A stretch of DNA of 64,000 nt from Protonemura montana (taxonomy: Eukaryota; Arthropoda; Insecta; Plecoptera; Nemouridae). Position numbers and translations under genes: made by a program. This document shows positions 35,802 through 48,100 of this stretch, piece after piece. The notes beneath the pieces were generated by a model that was not told the DNA's origin, ran no database searches, and saw only the letters and a program-made list of their open reading frames with translations. The stretch is from assembly GCA_947568835.1 (NCBI GenBank), contig OX387604.1, positions 4,444,001 through 4,508,000 of the forward strand, in the 5' to 3' direction. The number at the start of each line of letters is the position of its first letter. Position 1 is the first letter of the stretch.

Positions 35802-38363
35802 ATTCATGACAAGACTTCCAATTTCAATTGGGCCGAGAGACTAAAACATATTTACCTTTTTAAGCTGTTGAAACAGAAGCACCGACTTCAAACTGAAATG
35901 TCAGTACTTGCACAGTTTGAACCAAACGCTTTTCCTCTACTTCATTCTGAAATAACTGGATTACGAATCGCGGTTGTCCATTATTTTGGGCTTAGTGTTA
36001 ATGATGGTAACGAAATTTCTATAATCCTCCTCTGGATTTAGGTTTGTAGGTATCCTTAAATGCACTCAGAGTGGCAAGATGAGAAAGTAAATTTAGGAGA
36101 TGCCATCTCATCTCGTTTAAAAAAAATAAAAACAATTGCAGAATATAACCACATGACAACAACCATTTTATAAAATTATCCGGCCAGTTTTCCAACGTCA
36201 AAGTTCTTTTCCAGCTACGATATGCCCAGCTTATAATTCTTGAAAACACAAAATAAGGATTCACAAAGCGGATCCAAAGACGGTGCATTTTTTTACATAT
36301 TTGGACAAAAATATTGTTGATATATTTCTTTGTGTTTTTATTTAAATACTTTCCCAAATAGTTGTATTTGTTTATAAACACAAAATATCCCTCTAAGCTG
36401 TCTCTACAAAGTTGTATATGATCGTTAGCTTCATGAGTTATTTATTTGTCAAGAAATTTTTTGACAGCAATTCATCACAGCCACGCGGATATAATTAATT
36501 ACGAAAGTTTGCTACACTTGACTGTGTGGTCTCCATGTCTTAACAAAAAGTACACTAGATCAGATCAAGCAAAAATTGCTTTCGTACGTTCCAAACTAGA
36601 TTTGAACAAATCAATCAGAGAGCCCCGAAATAATTTGATGAAATAGTGTGTGTTCGATTTAGATGTTTGGTGCCCTTAAGAGGGGAGGGAGAGGATGGCC
36701 CTCAAGGATGATTTTTGAGACCAAAAAACTCTCCTTGCTCTTAGAAAGACGCAGAAAGTAAGCATTTGAGGCTCGCCCTTGAAAAAATAATGATTTTAAT
36801 GCTATTTGAAATGCTACTGGTTAAAATTAGGTACTTTGCAGAAGCACCTATTAAGTGGAAGAAGATATTCTTAAATTATCTAACCTTCATCTGCAATCCC
36901 CTAGCCCTAGCCTATCAGACTATTCAGAATGCTGGCACTGATCAATTACATGTGGCTACTCTACGCGGATATTACATGATCTAATACCCCTCAAAGCGAA
37001 TCTAAAAGCAATTATGTGTCTTTTATAACGCTGACCAATCAAAACACTTAAAAAAGCAGATACGTATGAATGACTTGACTTCAATAAGCACAGGTACCAG
37101 TGCATTAATTTTGGTCAGTAGGCACGGTAGATTAAATGACAATTAAGAATTAACTTGGTAAAGACTTCTACGAGTGTTTCGGTTTTTTAAACTGTTTCTG
37201 CAGAGTATTTCCAAATATTTGTACAGGTCCTACCAATGTCACACGTGTCATACATATGTTGGGAAGGTACTAGTAACAAAACATTATTTTAACAAAACCC
37301 CTTTGAAAAATGAGACCAAAATATTTACTTGACACATTACTATCGGAGTAACCCTGCAGGTTTGATTGCAGTTCGGTCGTAGGCCATTCCGTTGGATTTC
37401 GTTGGCGAAAATATATAACGCCGGAGGAATTATTGCGAATAATGCCACATATGAGACCTGCGATATACACTCAGCAGTGTGCATTAACCGTATTTGGCCC
37501 TGCTTGCAGTGACTTCTAATCTGAAAAGTCAAATGTTTATTACATTATGTTTTAATTGTGCCTATGCAGATAAAAAAAAGACAACGAATCAGGATGACTA
37601 AACGCATTCTAAGCGGTTCGTAATTATTTAAATACAATTGTGGTCCATGAGATCAGTGTTTCCTCTCATTTAACCTACCTCTCATTAACTAATTGCTTTT
37701 CGGTCATTAGACGATAATAATAACAATGAGAAGGTTACAGTCTGTTCCATGTAATTCGTGACCCAACATTAGTTGGAACACTTCGCCAATCTCACTGAAA
37801 TACGATTTGAATACAAAATATAATTAAGAGTTTACCATCCTTCCACTCTTGCTATTAGGGTTCTCCGTTTGTTCGTTAGGGCAGACGATAAGCCAACTTC
37901 TAAAAATAAATATCCTCACGCTCATATTTTAACAAACGCATGTACAACTAATATCATGTGCATTTAATGTGCATACAATGTGCATCTAATGTCAAGTATA
38001 TTTAGCGATTTTGTGTGGCTGGATTAAATTGGTCTGCTAAAACGTGTTTGACCAATTTTTTCTTTGAAATTCTGTTGGGAAACTTCGATCGAAAAAGTGT
38101 CGGCCATCAGAATCTAACAGCGTAGGTGAATCATTAAAGAAAAAAAATTGAAACTGGGTTTTTTAATACCACGTAATCAACAGATTTCTTCGACGTTTAG
38201 TATTTGAAAACAAGCATATGATTCGAGATAATCGGGATTCGAGGAATAGTGACAAACCATTCTGTCCTGTGGCCATTGATGAACTCGTCCATACGATTCA
38301 CCTCGGCCTCTTCCCCCTTGAGGGGATCCCTTATCCCACCCCCGCGAAAGCTAGAATATGTGT

Positions 38364-38436
38364 GTCCGGATAGCTCGGTTGGTAGAGCACCCGACTGGCA
38401 ATTGGGAAGTCCCGGGTTCGTATCCCGGTTCGGCTG
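38364..38436 (+). tRNA. tRNA-Ala(GGC)-like sequence, possibly a SINE head
   Basis: A 73-nt cloverleaf. The D stem is GCTC/GAGC. The anticodon stem is CCCGA/TTGGG with loop CTGGCAA, giving anticodon GGC. The T stem CCGGG/CCCGG is perfect, with loop TTCGTAT. Box A (TAGCTCGGTTGG) and box B (GGTTCGTATCC) are near consensus. The acceptor stem is weak (GTCCGGA with TTCGGCT: one mismatch and two G-T pairs), so it may be a tRNA-derived repeat or pseudogene. No T-run terminator follows directly. Confidence 0.5.
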
Positions 38437-39568
38437 CACATATTTCCAGTCTAGCTTACTATCCAAGTATATATTCGTTTATTAGTAAGAGGAGTTTAAA
38501 AGCTATAAAGTGGGTCTGAAATGTCCTATTGGTCAAGTTCTTGTCACCGAATTGATCAATAAGCTAAACTGACTAATAGATGGGACAGTCATTGAAAGTG
38601 GTTCATAATGCGATTTAAGGATTTAAAGTTGAGTGCAGAGGGGAAGAAATCGAGAAGTTCTACCGACTTTTTAGTCCCAGTCAGCAAAATGCTACCATAG
38701 AGCTTTCTGCTCTCCAAAAGAAAGCATGTTCTATTATTTAGAGTTTTGTTTTAAATAACAACAACATCGACTTTTGAATTCAATTTATAACAAGGGTGGA
38801 AATAGTTCAGTTAACACACGATGATTCACACGTGCATTTGATTGCGAACATTTATGAATTATTGTTGGCTGTGGTTGCGAACGTAGGTGTAGTAGACACA
38901 CGACAAATGAAATCAGTGCGCTCGGTGAAGACCAGTTAGTAAACTCTGTTCCAGCATTGCACGTTGTTAGTTGCATCTAGGTAATATCTCAAAAAGCGCA
39001 CTAACCGTTACTTTAAAATAACGTGTAAAATTCAGAAAAGTAGGTTTTTGACTTCAGCAGTTATGCATATGGAAACAACCAAGCTGGTAACAGCACAACG
39101 CGCTTCAACATAAAGAAATAGTTTTACTCCTCATTTTTTGCAATTAACCATTCTATAAGAGGTAGACTTATCAGAGCACCCGGAACATGCACAAATCCCC
39201 CTTATAATACAACAAAAGAGAAAATCCGATAAGATGTATGATTGGAAGGATTTTCACTACCCCTTTGCTATTACTTTTTGTCAGAAGAGCTAAAAGCACA
39301 AAACAAAACAAAAAAAATTTTACAGATTCATAAAACACAAATGAACCAAGTATTCTATTCCATGATGAGTCAGTATAATAGGTTGGAAGCAACAATACAG
39401 TCAACAGACTTCCAAACAAGTTGGTTTATAACCTGCAAGCGTCTCATTAAAAGTTACAGCGAGATGGCCCTTCTGCATTGCCCGCGGCCTACATCATCTC
39501 GATCATATTTAACTAGCGACCCCCAAATCTCCAGTTACCCCGCTCTTTACCATTAATTAATGTATGGA

Positions 39569-39583
39569 GGGGGGGGGGGGGGG
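39569..39583 (+). repeat. Poly-G tract
   Basis: 15 G, then T and 6 more G. Confidence 0.9.
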
Positions 39584-39674
39584 TGGGGGGAAGGGATGGA
39601 TGATTACGGTATGCAATGTCTAGTGATCGACAGCTGTATGGCTTCTAAGTTTGGATGTTGGTGGCTGGGTTGTA

Positions 39675-39694
39675 GGGGGGGGGGGGGGGGGGGG
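39675..39694 (+). repeat. Poly-G tract
   Basis: 20 consecutive G, about 90 nt from the previous tract. Confidence 0.9.
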
Positions 39695-40158
39695 TCGTTT
39701 GTAGGAAAAGGGGTGCTCAATAGAATGCACTAATGTCCGAACTATACGCCTCTATCTTAATCACTAAATGAAAGAGATCAAATCTTAATAAGGGTATAAT
39801 ATGTAACGGGATGTTAAATTAAATATGAAAAATGTTTAATAATTAATTTATTGTAATGGATCCAATTGTATGATCTGTAATCCGAGATTATGCCTTGGTA
39901 TTAAATGATGCGAATATGCATACGAGAGGTCGTTTAGTGGATGTCGCTTTCGCATTAGAGAAACTCCAAATCAGTTTATTGTTCGCGGCCCTTGTCATCT
40001 CATTTCTAGTGATCTTATTTCTTGATTCTTCATCTTCATTGTGCTTACATTTTTTTAAATGCTTATAATCACTCAGAAGATTTGGTTTTTGGTATTTATA
40101 GGTAAACTATAAATCGTGTGTAATCGACAAATGTTTGTGCCGCTACACCAGGGTTTAA

Positions 40159-40180
40159 GGGGGGGGGGGGGGGGGGGGGG
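40159..40180 (+). repeat. Poly-G tract
   Basis: 22 consecutive G. Confidence 0.9.
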
Positions 40181-40559
40181 CTTGAGAAAATTTTAATTTA
40201 AACAAAAGGTGAGTTCTTTTAGAAATTCGTCTCAAAGCAGGACTCAGGAGCTGATTGAATTTAAATTCCGAGTTACATTTTTATTTAGATAGAAGAAAAG
40301 AAACACTTTTTTGTTCCGATTCCAATTCTTGATGAAGGGAATGATATTTTTCTAAAAGTACACCAGACTAGACGTGGTTTAGTTTCAGCGTCCGAGAGAG
40401 CTCCTGAGATTTCATGAATTTTGCCGCTTTATTCTTTTCTCAGCATTAAATGATGTCAATCCTGTTTTTTGCAAACGTTTTTCTTACTTTGCACTTTGTA
40501 GCCTGTCGGGCTCTGGCCTGTTCTTCATTGGGCTAAAAGTTGGCCAGTGCATTGATTTG

Positions 40560-40806
40560 TGGTGTTTAATGACGCACTGTTTTGATAACAGGTCCTGAAG
40601 CACTTGTAAATGGAGTCTGTGGCTGAGCGGATGATGATGAGGATGAGGATGATGCCTAGCCTAGAAAGGAAGTTCCTGTTCCGGGACCTAGCCTACTCCT
40701 GTCGAGGAGCGTCAAACAGACCACCGGCTTTACATCCCTTCCGCAGGACGGTACAACTCCAACAACATGAATTCCGCTACTAATCCATGCTGGCGAAAGG
40801 CTGATA
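40560..40806 (-). mobile_element. 5S-SINE-like family copy
   Basis: Reverse complement shows TTGGAGTTGTACCGTCCTGC, GATGTAAAGCCGGTGG, a short ATC-rich stretch and the terminal CAGTGCGTCATTAAACACC. Together with the plus-strand copy at 40,965 it forms a widely spaced inverted pair. Confidence 0.7.
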
Positions 40807-40964
40807 AAATATTATCTAACAGAAATTCTGGACTAGTGGGTCCAGTTCATGTTGACGCAATAATTCAACATTACAATTTTCCATTTGTGAGTTGCGGGCA
40901 TGAATTTTGTCTCCGGCAACGACCTAAGATCCTACCCGAATTTTAGGCTATGCGCCTAAAACGG

Positions 40965-41104
40965 GTTTCTTCTCCTCCTTTCTAGGTTAGGTTAGGTTCA
41001 TCATCATCTTCATCATCATCCACTCATTCACCGACGCCATTAGACCAGTGTCGAAGGGCTCGTTGTCAAAACAGTCTGTCGCAAAACGCCACAAATCAAT
41101 CAAT
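40965..41104 (+). mobile_element. 5S-SINE-like family tail
   Basis: Tail half: CTCCTCCTTTCTAGGTTAGG, ATCATCATCTTCATCATCAT, TTCACCGACGCCATTAGACC, and the AATCAATCAATG end. Confidence 0.7.
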
Positions 41105-42059
41105 GAACCAGAGTCCCTGCAAATCACAGCCTTACCAAGTCCTCTCCTAAGCCTGGAATGAATCTTAAATTTCACGCGATGACCTTGCCTTACGCAACTG
41201 TTGATTAAAATCAGCATAATGAAAATGATAACACTAGCGCATTGTAACCCAAACAGCAAGATTTAACAAGAACATTAAGTCTTTTTGCACGAACTCAAAT
41301 TTAACCCCCATTTCATTTAGAATTGTGAAACTGAGAACCAAGCGGAAGTCCGATTAAATGTCTGGTTAGGTTAGTTTAGGCTAGTTCAAGGTTATCATTT
41401 TCTAATTTGAGTTCATAATTTTTACTCGCAAAGTCGATTGTTTTTTGATTGAACATTTATTTGGTAGAGGTTTTAAGATCCATGTGTGGATCGCCGTTTG
41501 GCTTCTGTTTCCAAAACCAATTTTTATTCTTCTGAGACCTGTTCATCAAAATATTTTGTTGGTAAACGGCAGCTCAATATCAAAGAAATCTTTCTCAATG
41601 GCTATTAAGACCAAGTTCTGAAGTATAAAATTACTTACGGGTTTAATTCGTGGTGTAATGAGGTTAAAATTTAGAGACGGCAAGTACCTACTCAAGTCTC
41701 AATTGTCTCCTACAATCAGCTGATGATCAAAACAAACACACATTTAGATTCTGTTTTGACTTACAATATACGTGACGATCACCACTTCATGCTCTTCAGG
41801 TTATAGAAGATTAATCTAAATATTTTTGTTAGCAAACTACAATAAAACTAGCACCAGTGTTATTAAAAATGCCATGGATAAAATTGTTTTGACATTTCAC
41901 AATTACTGCCCAAGGTGGCACTTCTGAGTGTTTGCACGAAACAACACGGGCGAATCAGAGGCTACAAATGTGAGTTTGCAAACAATATTTGGTGCAGTTG
42001 ACCATACTTTTTGGACAAGTATCCACGACTCTTCACAACGACATCGATTCTGCCTGTAT

Positions 42060-42104
42060 ATGCGGATTTTCGGGCCGGTCATCGTTCTCATCCTCACCTT
42101 TCAG
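42060..42104 (+). CDS. Mucin/collagen-like gene exon 1 (signal peptide)
   Basis: ATG plus 14 codons, hydrophobic (PVIVLILTF), then CAG|GTATGT in phase 0. A TACAAAT motif at 41,963-41,969 lies about 30 nt upstream of a CAGTT (41,995-41,999), which would be a weak TATA/initiator pair. Chosen because the Cys-repeat exon lacks an ATG and needs a secretory leader in phase 0. Confidence 0.6.
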
Positions 42105-45100
42105 GTATGTTCTGCGTTCGCCGAGCGCGAGAAACCTGAGGCGTCGATTTTCGCAAACCAATTCACTAGACGAAGTTAGATTTCATTGAAGATGGCATCG
42201 TAAATTTACATAGTAAACATGGTATACTCGCTCACCGATTTCAACGGATCTCAAATGTCAGCAAAATAAGATGTAAGTCGTTTGGTCAGCAGTGTTGTAA
42301 AGAGAAAACAAAGAGGTAGAGAAACGAGCGCCTTTTTTCCTTGGGTAAGTAATCGATTCGCTCACTAAAAGATACAAACTTTTGATAGTAAGACCAAGTG
42401 GTTCAGAGCCGTGGTTTGATATGTAATATGTTTATGTGCTCTGTGTGGAATCATGGAATGTAGATTTTTGACCAAAAACAATTCTACGCAGAGCAAAAAC
42501 CGTACAGAACACATTCAACAAACTTCTAATAGATAGGTTAATAAAAACGATTGCCAAATTAACAGTGAAGGAGTCGGTAGTTAAAGGGGGGAGGGGGAGG
42601 GGGGTCAAATTATCTAAGCTCAAAATTGCCATCCTTGTTCCTGGTAATGTCTTAAAATGAATGGTAAATTGAAAGCTGGTGAGGATTTTATGGCCTACGC
42701 GTGCCTTTCGCCAGTATTCATTGTGGAAATGACTACGTTACGTGGCAATTCTCTACCATGACAGTGTTGTAAATCACACTGCCTAAGATATGGATATTGG
42801 ATACCATTAGCACAAGGCTAGTGTTTCATTAGACCCGGAGAATGGCCTTGAACCAACCCTTCCCTTGACCCGTTTTCCTCCGTTACTAGTTACTACTCCC
42901 TCCTTGCAGTCGAACCCTTTTGGCTTCATCCTCGTAGTTGACCCATTTTGCCCCCCCCCCCCCCCCCCCCTCCTACCCCCTTTAATTCAAATCTCTCTCG
43001 GCTCCATCTTGTAGTTGAACCCTTTTGCCCCCCACCCCTACTGAAGTAAAAACCCTTCCGGGTCCATATCCATATTTGTAGCCGAACCCTTTTGGCTCCA
43101 AATGTATAGTCGAATGGATGTGATTTTAAATTTTCGATGAAATGGAAGGTGTGAAATACAGCGCAAAATGGGAGGAAAATCGCCGCACTTTTAGAAACCA
43201 GAGAAAATCCCCAATGAGAGGGAAGTTTTCTTGTTGAAATATTTCCTTATAATACAGTCAACACTTTGTTTTACAGGTAAAATTTAGAATAGCGTGACCA
43301 GATTGTAATAGGTATGTGGAAACCGCCATCTTTCTGTTTTTGAAGGTGGGGATAGGGACTAGAGACACCCAAATCTCCAACTTAAAGCGGATTAAGCGAG
43401 ATGGAGAGCCTGCAACCAAATCTAGTTCCTTTACGCTTTCCACACAAACCGGACAAACCGGTTTACCGACTTGCAGGCCTACGACAACCGCACAAACCGG
43501 TTTACCGACTTGCAGACCGACGACAACGGCACAAACCGGACAAACCGGTTTATCGACTTGCAGGCCTACGACAACCGCACAAACCGGTTTACCGACTTGC
43601 AGGCCAACGACAACGGCACAAACCGGTTTACCGACTTGCAGGCCTACGACAACGGCACAAACCGGTTCACCGACTTGCAGGCCTACAACTGTTCGTATTA
43701 CCGCGGAAACCACAATTTCTTGTAAGTAATCACCTAAAGAGTAACGCAACCGAAAGATTATTCAGTTCCAGTGGAGGATGTCGAGTAGTCACTGAGGGTT
43801 TGTAGTGTCAGTGCTAACGTTTAACCTCCTGCTGGCCAATCTAGGTGGAAATTTTGTGGTACCGGCTGGTTCTGGTAAGTGGCACTTGGGGCCGTCATTT
43901 CTAGCAACCATTACGATTACTAAAGATTCTAGCATAACGATTACTAAAGATTCTAGCATAACGATTACTAAACATACAGATACTAAAGCAGAACAATTTA
44001 GCGTAAATCAGACAGAAATAAAATTAATTTGCGAGAAATAACGCTACTAAACAGTGGCCTCATCTCATTTATGAACATTTCCCATTTTGCTCAGCATGGA
44101 TGTCACAGGGCGGCGTTTTTGGCAGACCAGACAAGGTAGAATAAGGAGTGTTTATAAATAATGACAGTCATAGCAAATGTTTGCAGAAATGTGTGATGTG
44201 CGATTGCTCCCTTAGAAAAAAGTGCTTTATTAAAGTCGCTGTTCTATCGGATTAGCGACAAATATCTGACAATCGCTTAGAAAGTGGATTAAAAAGGTAC
44301 AAATTCGCTGTGATTTGAAACTGTTAAGTCATAAAATACAATAGTTAACTTCAAAAACTTGCGAGAAATAACGTTTAACCGTGTGTTTAAGGCACTCTTC
44401 ATATAAAACTTCGGTAAAACTAGCACTCAGGTCATTAAAGGAGTTTCTATTATCGTTAAAACTTAGCTGATAAAATTAAATTCACACTTGGAATACAAGC
44501 TATTAAAAAAAAAACTCGAAAATAAAGTTTTCAAAAAGAGAAAAGAAAGTAAATGGGTTCGGTGAGGCCCTAAATGGTAAGCTCAATTTTTCGCAACAAA
44601 CGATATATTTTTATAATAAAAAATAAAAAGGCTAGACACATTTTTTATACGATCGTTTTACAGCAACAACCAAAGGATCAACGACCACAGCAAGCACCAC
44701 AACTGTGGCACCGACAGGAACAACAACAAAAGCAACAACCACAACTGTGGCGCCAACAGTAACAACAACAAAGCTAACAACCACAACTGTGACACCGACA
44801 GAAACAACAACAAAGTTAACAACCACAATTGAGGCAACAACCACAACAAAGGCAACAACCACAACTGTTGCACCGACAGAAACAACAACAAAGGCAACAA
44901 CCACAACTGTGGCACCGACGGAAACAACAACAACGGCAACAACCACAACTGTGGCACCGACAACAACTGTGGCACCGACAACAACTGTTGCACCGACAGA
45001 AACAACAACAAAGGCAACAACCACAACTGTGGCACCGACGGAAACAACAACAAAGGCAACAACCACAACTGTGGCACCGACAGAAACAACAACAAAAGCA

Positions 45101-48100
45101 ACAACCACAACTGTGGCACCGACAGAAACAACAACAAAAGCAACAACCACAACTGTGGCACCGACAGAAACAACAACAAAGCTAACAACCACAACTGTGG
45201 CACCGACAGAAACAACAACAAAAGCAACAACCACAACTGTTGCACCGACAGAAACAACAACAAAAGCAACAACCACAACTGTGGCACCGACAACAACTGT
45301 TGCAACAACTACTACTGTGGCACCGACAACAACTGTTGCAACAACTACTACTGTGGCAACAACAACAACAACTTTGGCACCGACGGAAACAACAACAACG
45401 GCAACAACCACAACTGTGGCACCGACAACAACTGTTGCACCGACAGAAACAACAACAAAGGCAACAACCACAACTGTGGCACCGACAGAAACAACAACAA
45501 AGGCAACAACCACAACTGTGGCACCGACAGAAACAACAACAAAAGCAACAACCACAACTGTGGCACCGACAGAAACAACAACAAAAGCAACAACCACAAC
45601 TGTTGCACCGACGGAAACAACAACAAAGGCAACAACCACAACTGTGGCACCGACAGAAACAACAACAAAGGCAACAACCACAACTGAGGCAACAACCACA
45701 ACTGTTGCACCGACAGAAACAACAACAAAAGCAACAACCACAACTGTGGCACCGACAGAAACAACAACAAAAGCAACAACCACAACTGTTGCACCGACGG
45801 AAACAACAACAAAGGCAACAACCACAACTGTGGCACCGACAGAAACAACAACAAAGGCAACAACCACAACTGAGGCAACAACCACAACTGTTGCACCGAC
45901 GGAAACAACAACAAAGGCAACTACCACAACTGTGGCACCGACAGAAACAACAACAAAAGCAACAACCACAACTGTGGCACCAACGGAAACAACAACAAAG
46001 GCAACAACCACAACTGTTGCACCGACAGAAACAACAACAAAAGCAACAACCACAACTGTTGCACCGACAGAAACAACAACAAAAGCAACAACCACAACTG
46101 TGGCACCGACAACAACTGTTGCAACAACTACTACTGTGGCACCGACAACAACTGTTGCAACAACAACAACTGTGGCGCCGACGGAAACAACAACAAAGGC
46201 AACAACCACAACTGTGGCACCGACGGAAACAACAACAAAGGCAACAACCACAACCGTGGCACCGACAACAACTGTTGCAACAACTACTACTGTGGCACCG
46301 ACAACAACTGTTGCAACAACAACAACTGTGGCGCCGACGGAAACAACAACAAAGGCAACTACCACAACTGTTGCACCGACAGAAACAACAACAAAGGCAA
46401 CAACCACAACTGTGGCACCAACGGAAACAACAACAAAGGCAACAACCACAACTGTGGCACCGACAACAACTGTTGCAACAACAACAACAACTGTGGCACC
46501 GACGGAAACAACAACAAAGGCAACAACCACAACTGTGGCACCGACAACAACTGTGGCAACAACAACAACTTTGGCACCGACGGAAACAACAACAAAGGCA
46601 ACAACCACAACTGTGGCACCGACAACAACTGTTGCAACAACTACTACTGTGGCACCGACAGAAACAACAACAAAGGCAACAACAACAACTGTGGCACCGA
46701 CGGAAACAACAACAAAGGCAACAACCACAACTGTGGCACCGACGGAAACAACAACAAAGGCAACAACCACAACTGTGGCACCGACAACAACTGTTGCAAC
46801 AACTACTACTGTGGCACCGACAGAAACAACAACAAAGGCAACAACCACAACTGTGGCACCGACAGAAACAACAACAAAAGCAACAACCACAACTGTGGCA
46901 CCGACAACAACTGTTGCAACAACTACTACTGTGGCACCGACAGAAACAACAACAAAGGCAACAACCACAACTGTTGCACCGACAGAAACAACAACAAAGG
47001 CAGCAACCACAACTGTGGCACCGACAGAAACAACAACAAAGGCAACTACCACCACTGTGGCACCGACAACAACTGTTGCAACAACAACAACTGTGGCACC
47101 GACGGAAACAACAACAAAGGCAACTACCACGACTGTGGCACCGACAGTAACAACAACTGTGGTGACCACCCTACCTTCGACGCCTGATGATCCGCTTCCC
47201 ACAACTACACCAAAAACGGTTGCTACAGTTACCACAATCTCTGTAAGTATGACTAATTTTTCTTTGAAAAGTTAGCAATCCTTGATAGATTATGAGATCT
47301 TCTTATTATCTTATTTAAATACATACTTATAATAAACACCACAGAGTAAGTTTTATGCAGACATACCTACCTACAGAGGTGGCATATTAGAGATTGGTAT
47401 TTTTTTAAATTTTAATTTGGGTTTTAGTTTTGATAGTTGGTGACTAGTTGGTTCTTACATTTACTTGAAAATATCATAATTTATTATTGTTTTTTTTTAT
47501 ACGGCAGTGGGGTTTGGGTTGAATGCTTTCACACTCATGGGAAGAGTGTAACAATTTTTTTGAAGATAAAATTGGAATGGTTTTTCAGAGATGTGGGCAG
47601 ATGGTGATGTGTTGTACAGTTGCGCTCTGTTAAAACTGACTTTGGGTCCTACCTTAAAAGTCGAAGATATGTTGGCATTGGTGCTGACTTCTTCAGTCCT
47701 GAAGATATAGGCGTCAACGCCCACGAATCGTCGACTTTTTCGGTCCTTTTCAGGCCGCAAGTCAATCTCATTAGAGCAAAAGATTACATCACGAAGATCG
47801 AGTTTGTTGAACTACTACGGAATGGGATGCGGTCAGATTTTTTTTTTGAGGGGGTGTGGGGTCGAAAATAAGCCGAAAAGATTAAAAAAAAACAGTGTAT
47901 GAATAAAACGTTTGTTTATGGTTGCTAATATTTCATTTTTTCATATTTTGAAAAACGTGGACGGGTGAGTGTTTGAAAAAATAGTTAAAAAGCCCATATT
48001 TGAAGGTGTTGTGTGACAACAACATACTTTCAATCAGAAATAAAAATATTAGCAACCGTAACACAGACTTATTCTGTACACTTTACACGTTTTCGAACTA

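Larger units (their letters stand above)
31206..38363. other. Intergenic between wnt16 and tRNA-like sequence
   Basis: AT-rich. Holds a poly-G tract (32,893-32,911) and the hexanucleotide array (35,470-35,801). The 200-codon frame at 35,439-36,041 owes its length to the array. No gene supported. Confidence 0.5.
38437..40559. other. Intergenic, poly-G rich
   Basis: AT-rich with three poly-G tracts. No coding exon recognised. Confidence 0.5.

Noticed and set aside
35439-36041. 200-codon Gly-Ser frame, and the poly-Val and poly-Thr frames
   Set aside because: Made by the hexanucleotide array; the non-repeat tail has no recognisable domain.
43277-43345. Alternative exon 2 start of the mucin/collagen-like gene after TTTTACAG at 43,276
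   Set aside because: In the required phase it meets TGA at 43,295; the acceptor at 43,345 keeps the frame open.
43805-44041. 78-codon frame with ITITKDSS repeats
   Set aside because: It runs through the microexon donor and a 24-bp tandem repeat; no supporting splice sites beyond 43,874.
45240-47150. Gln-rich plus-strand frame of 636 codons
   Set aside because: A shifted frame of the same repeat; it does not connect in phase to flanking splice sites.
44632-47235. Antisense open frame of 867 codons (Val/Ala/Gly rich)
   Set aside because: It mirrors the Thr-rich exon; it has no start context or splice partners, and its composition simply reflects the A/C-rich repeat.
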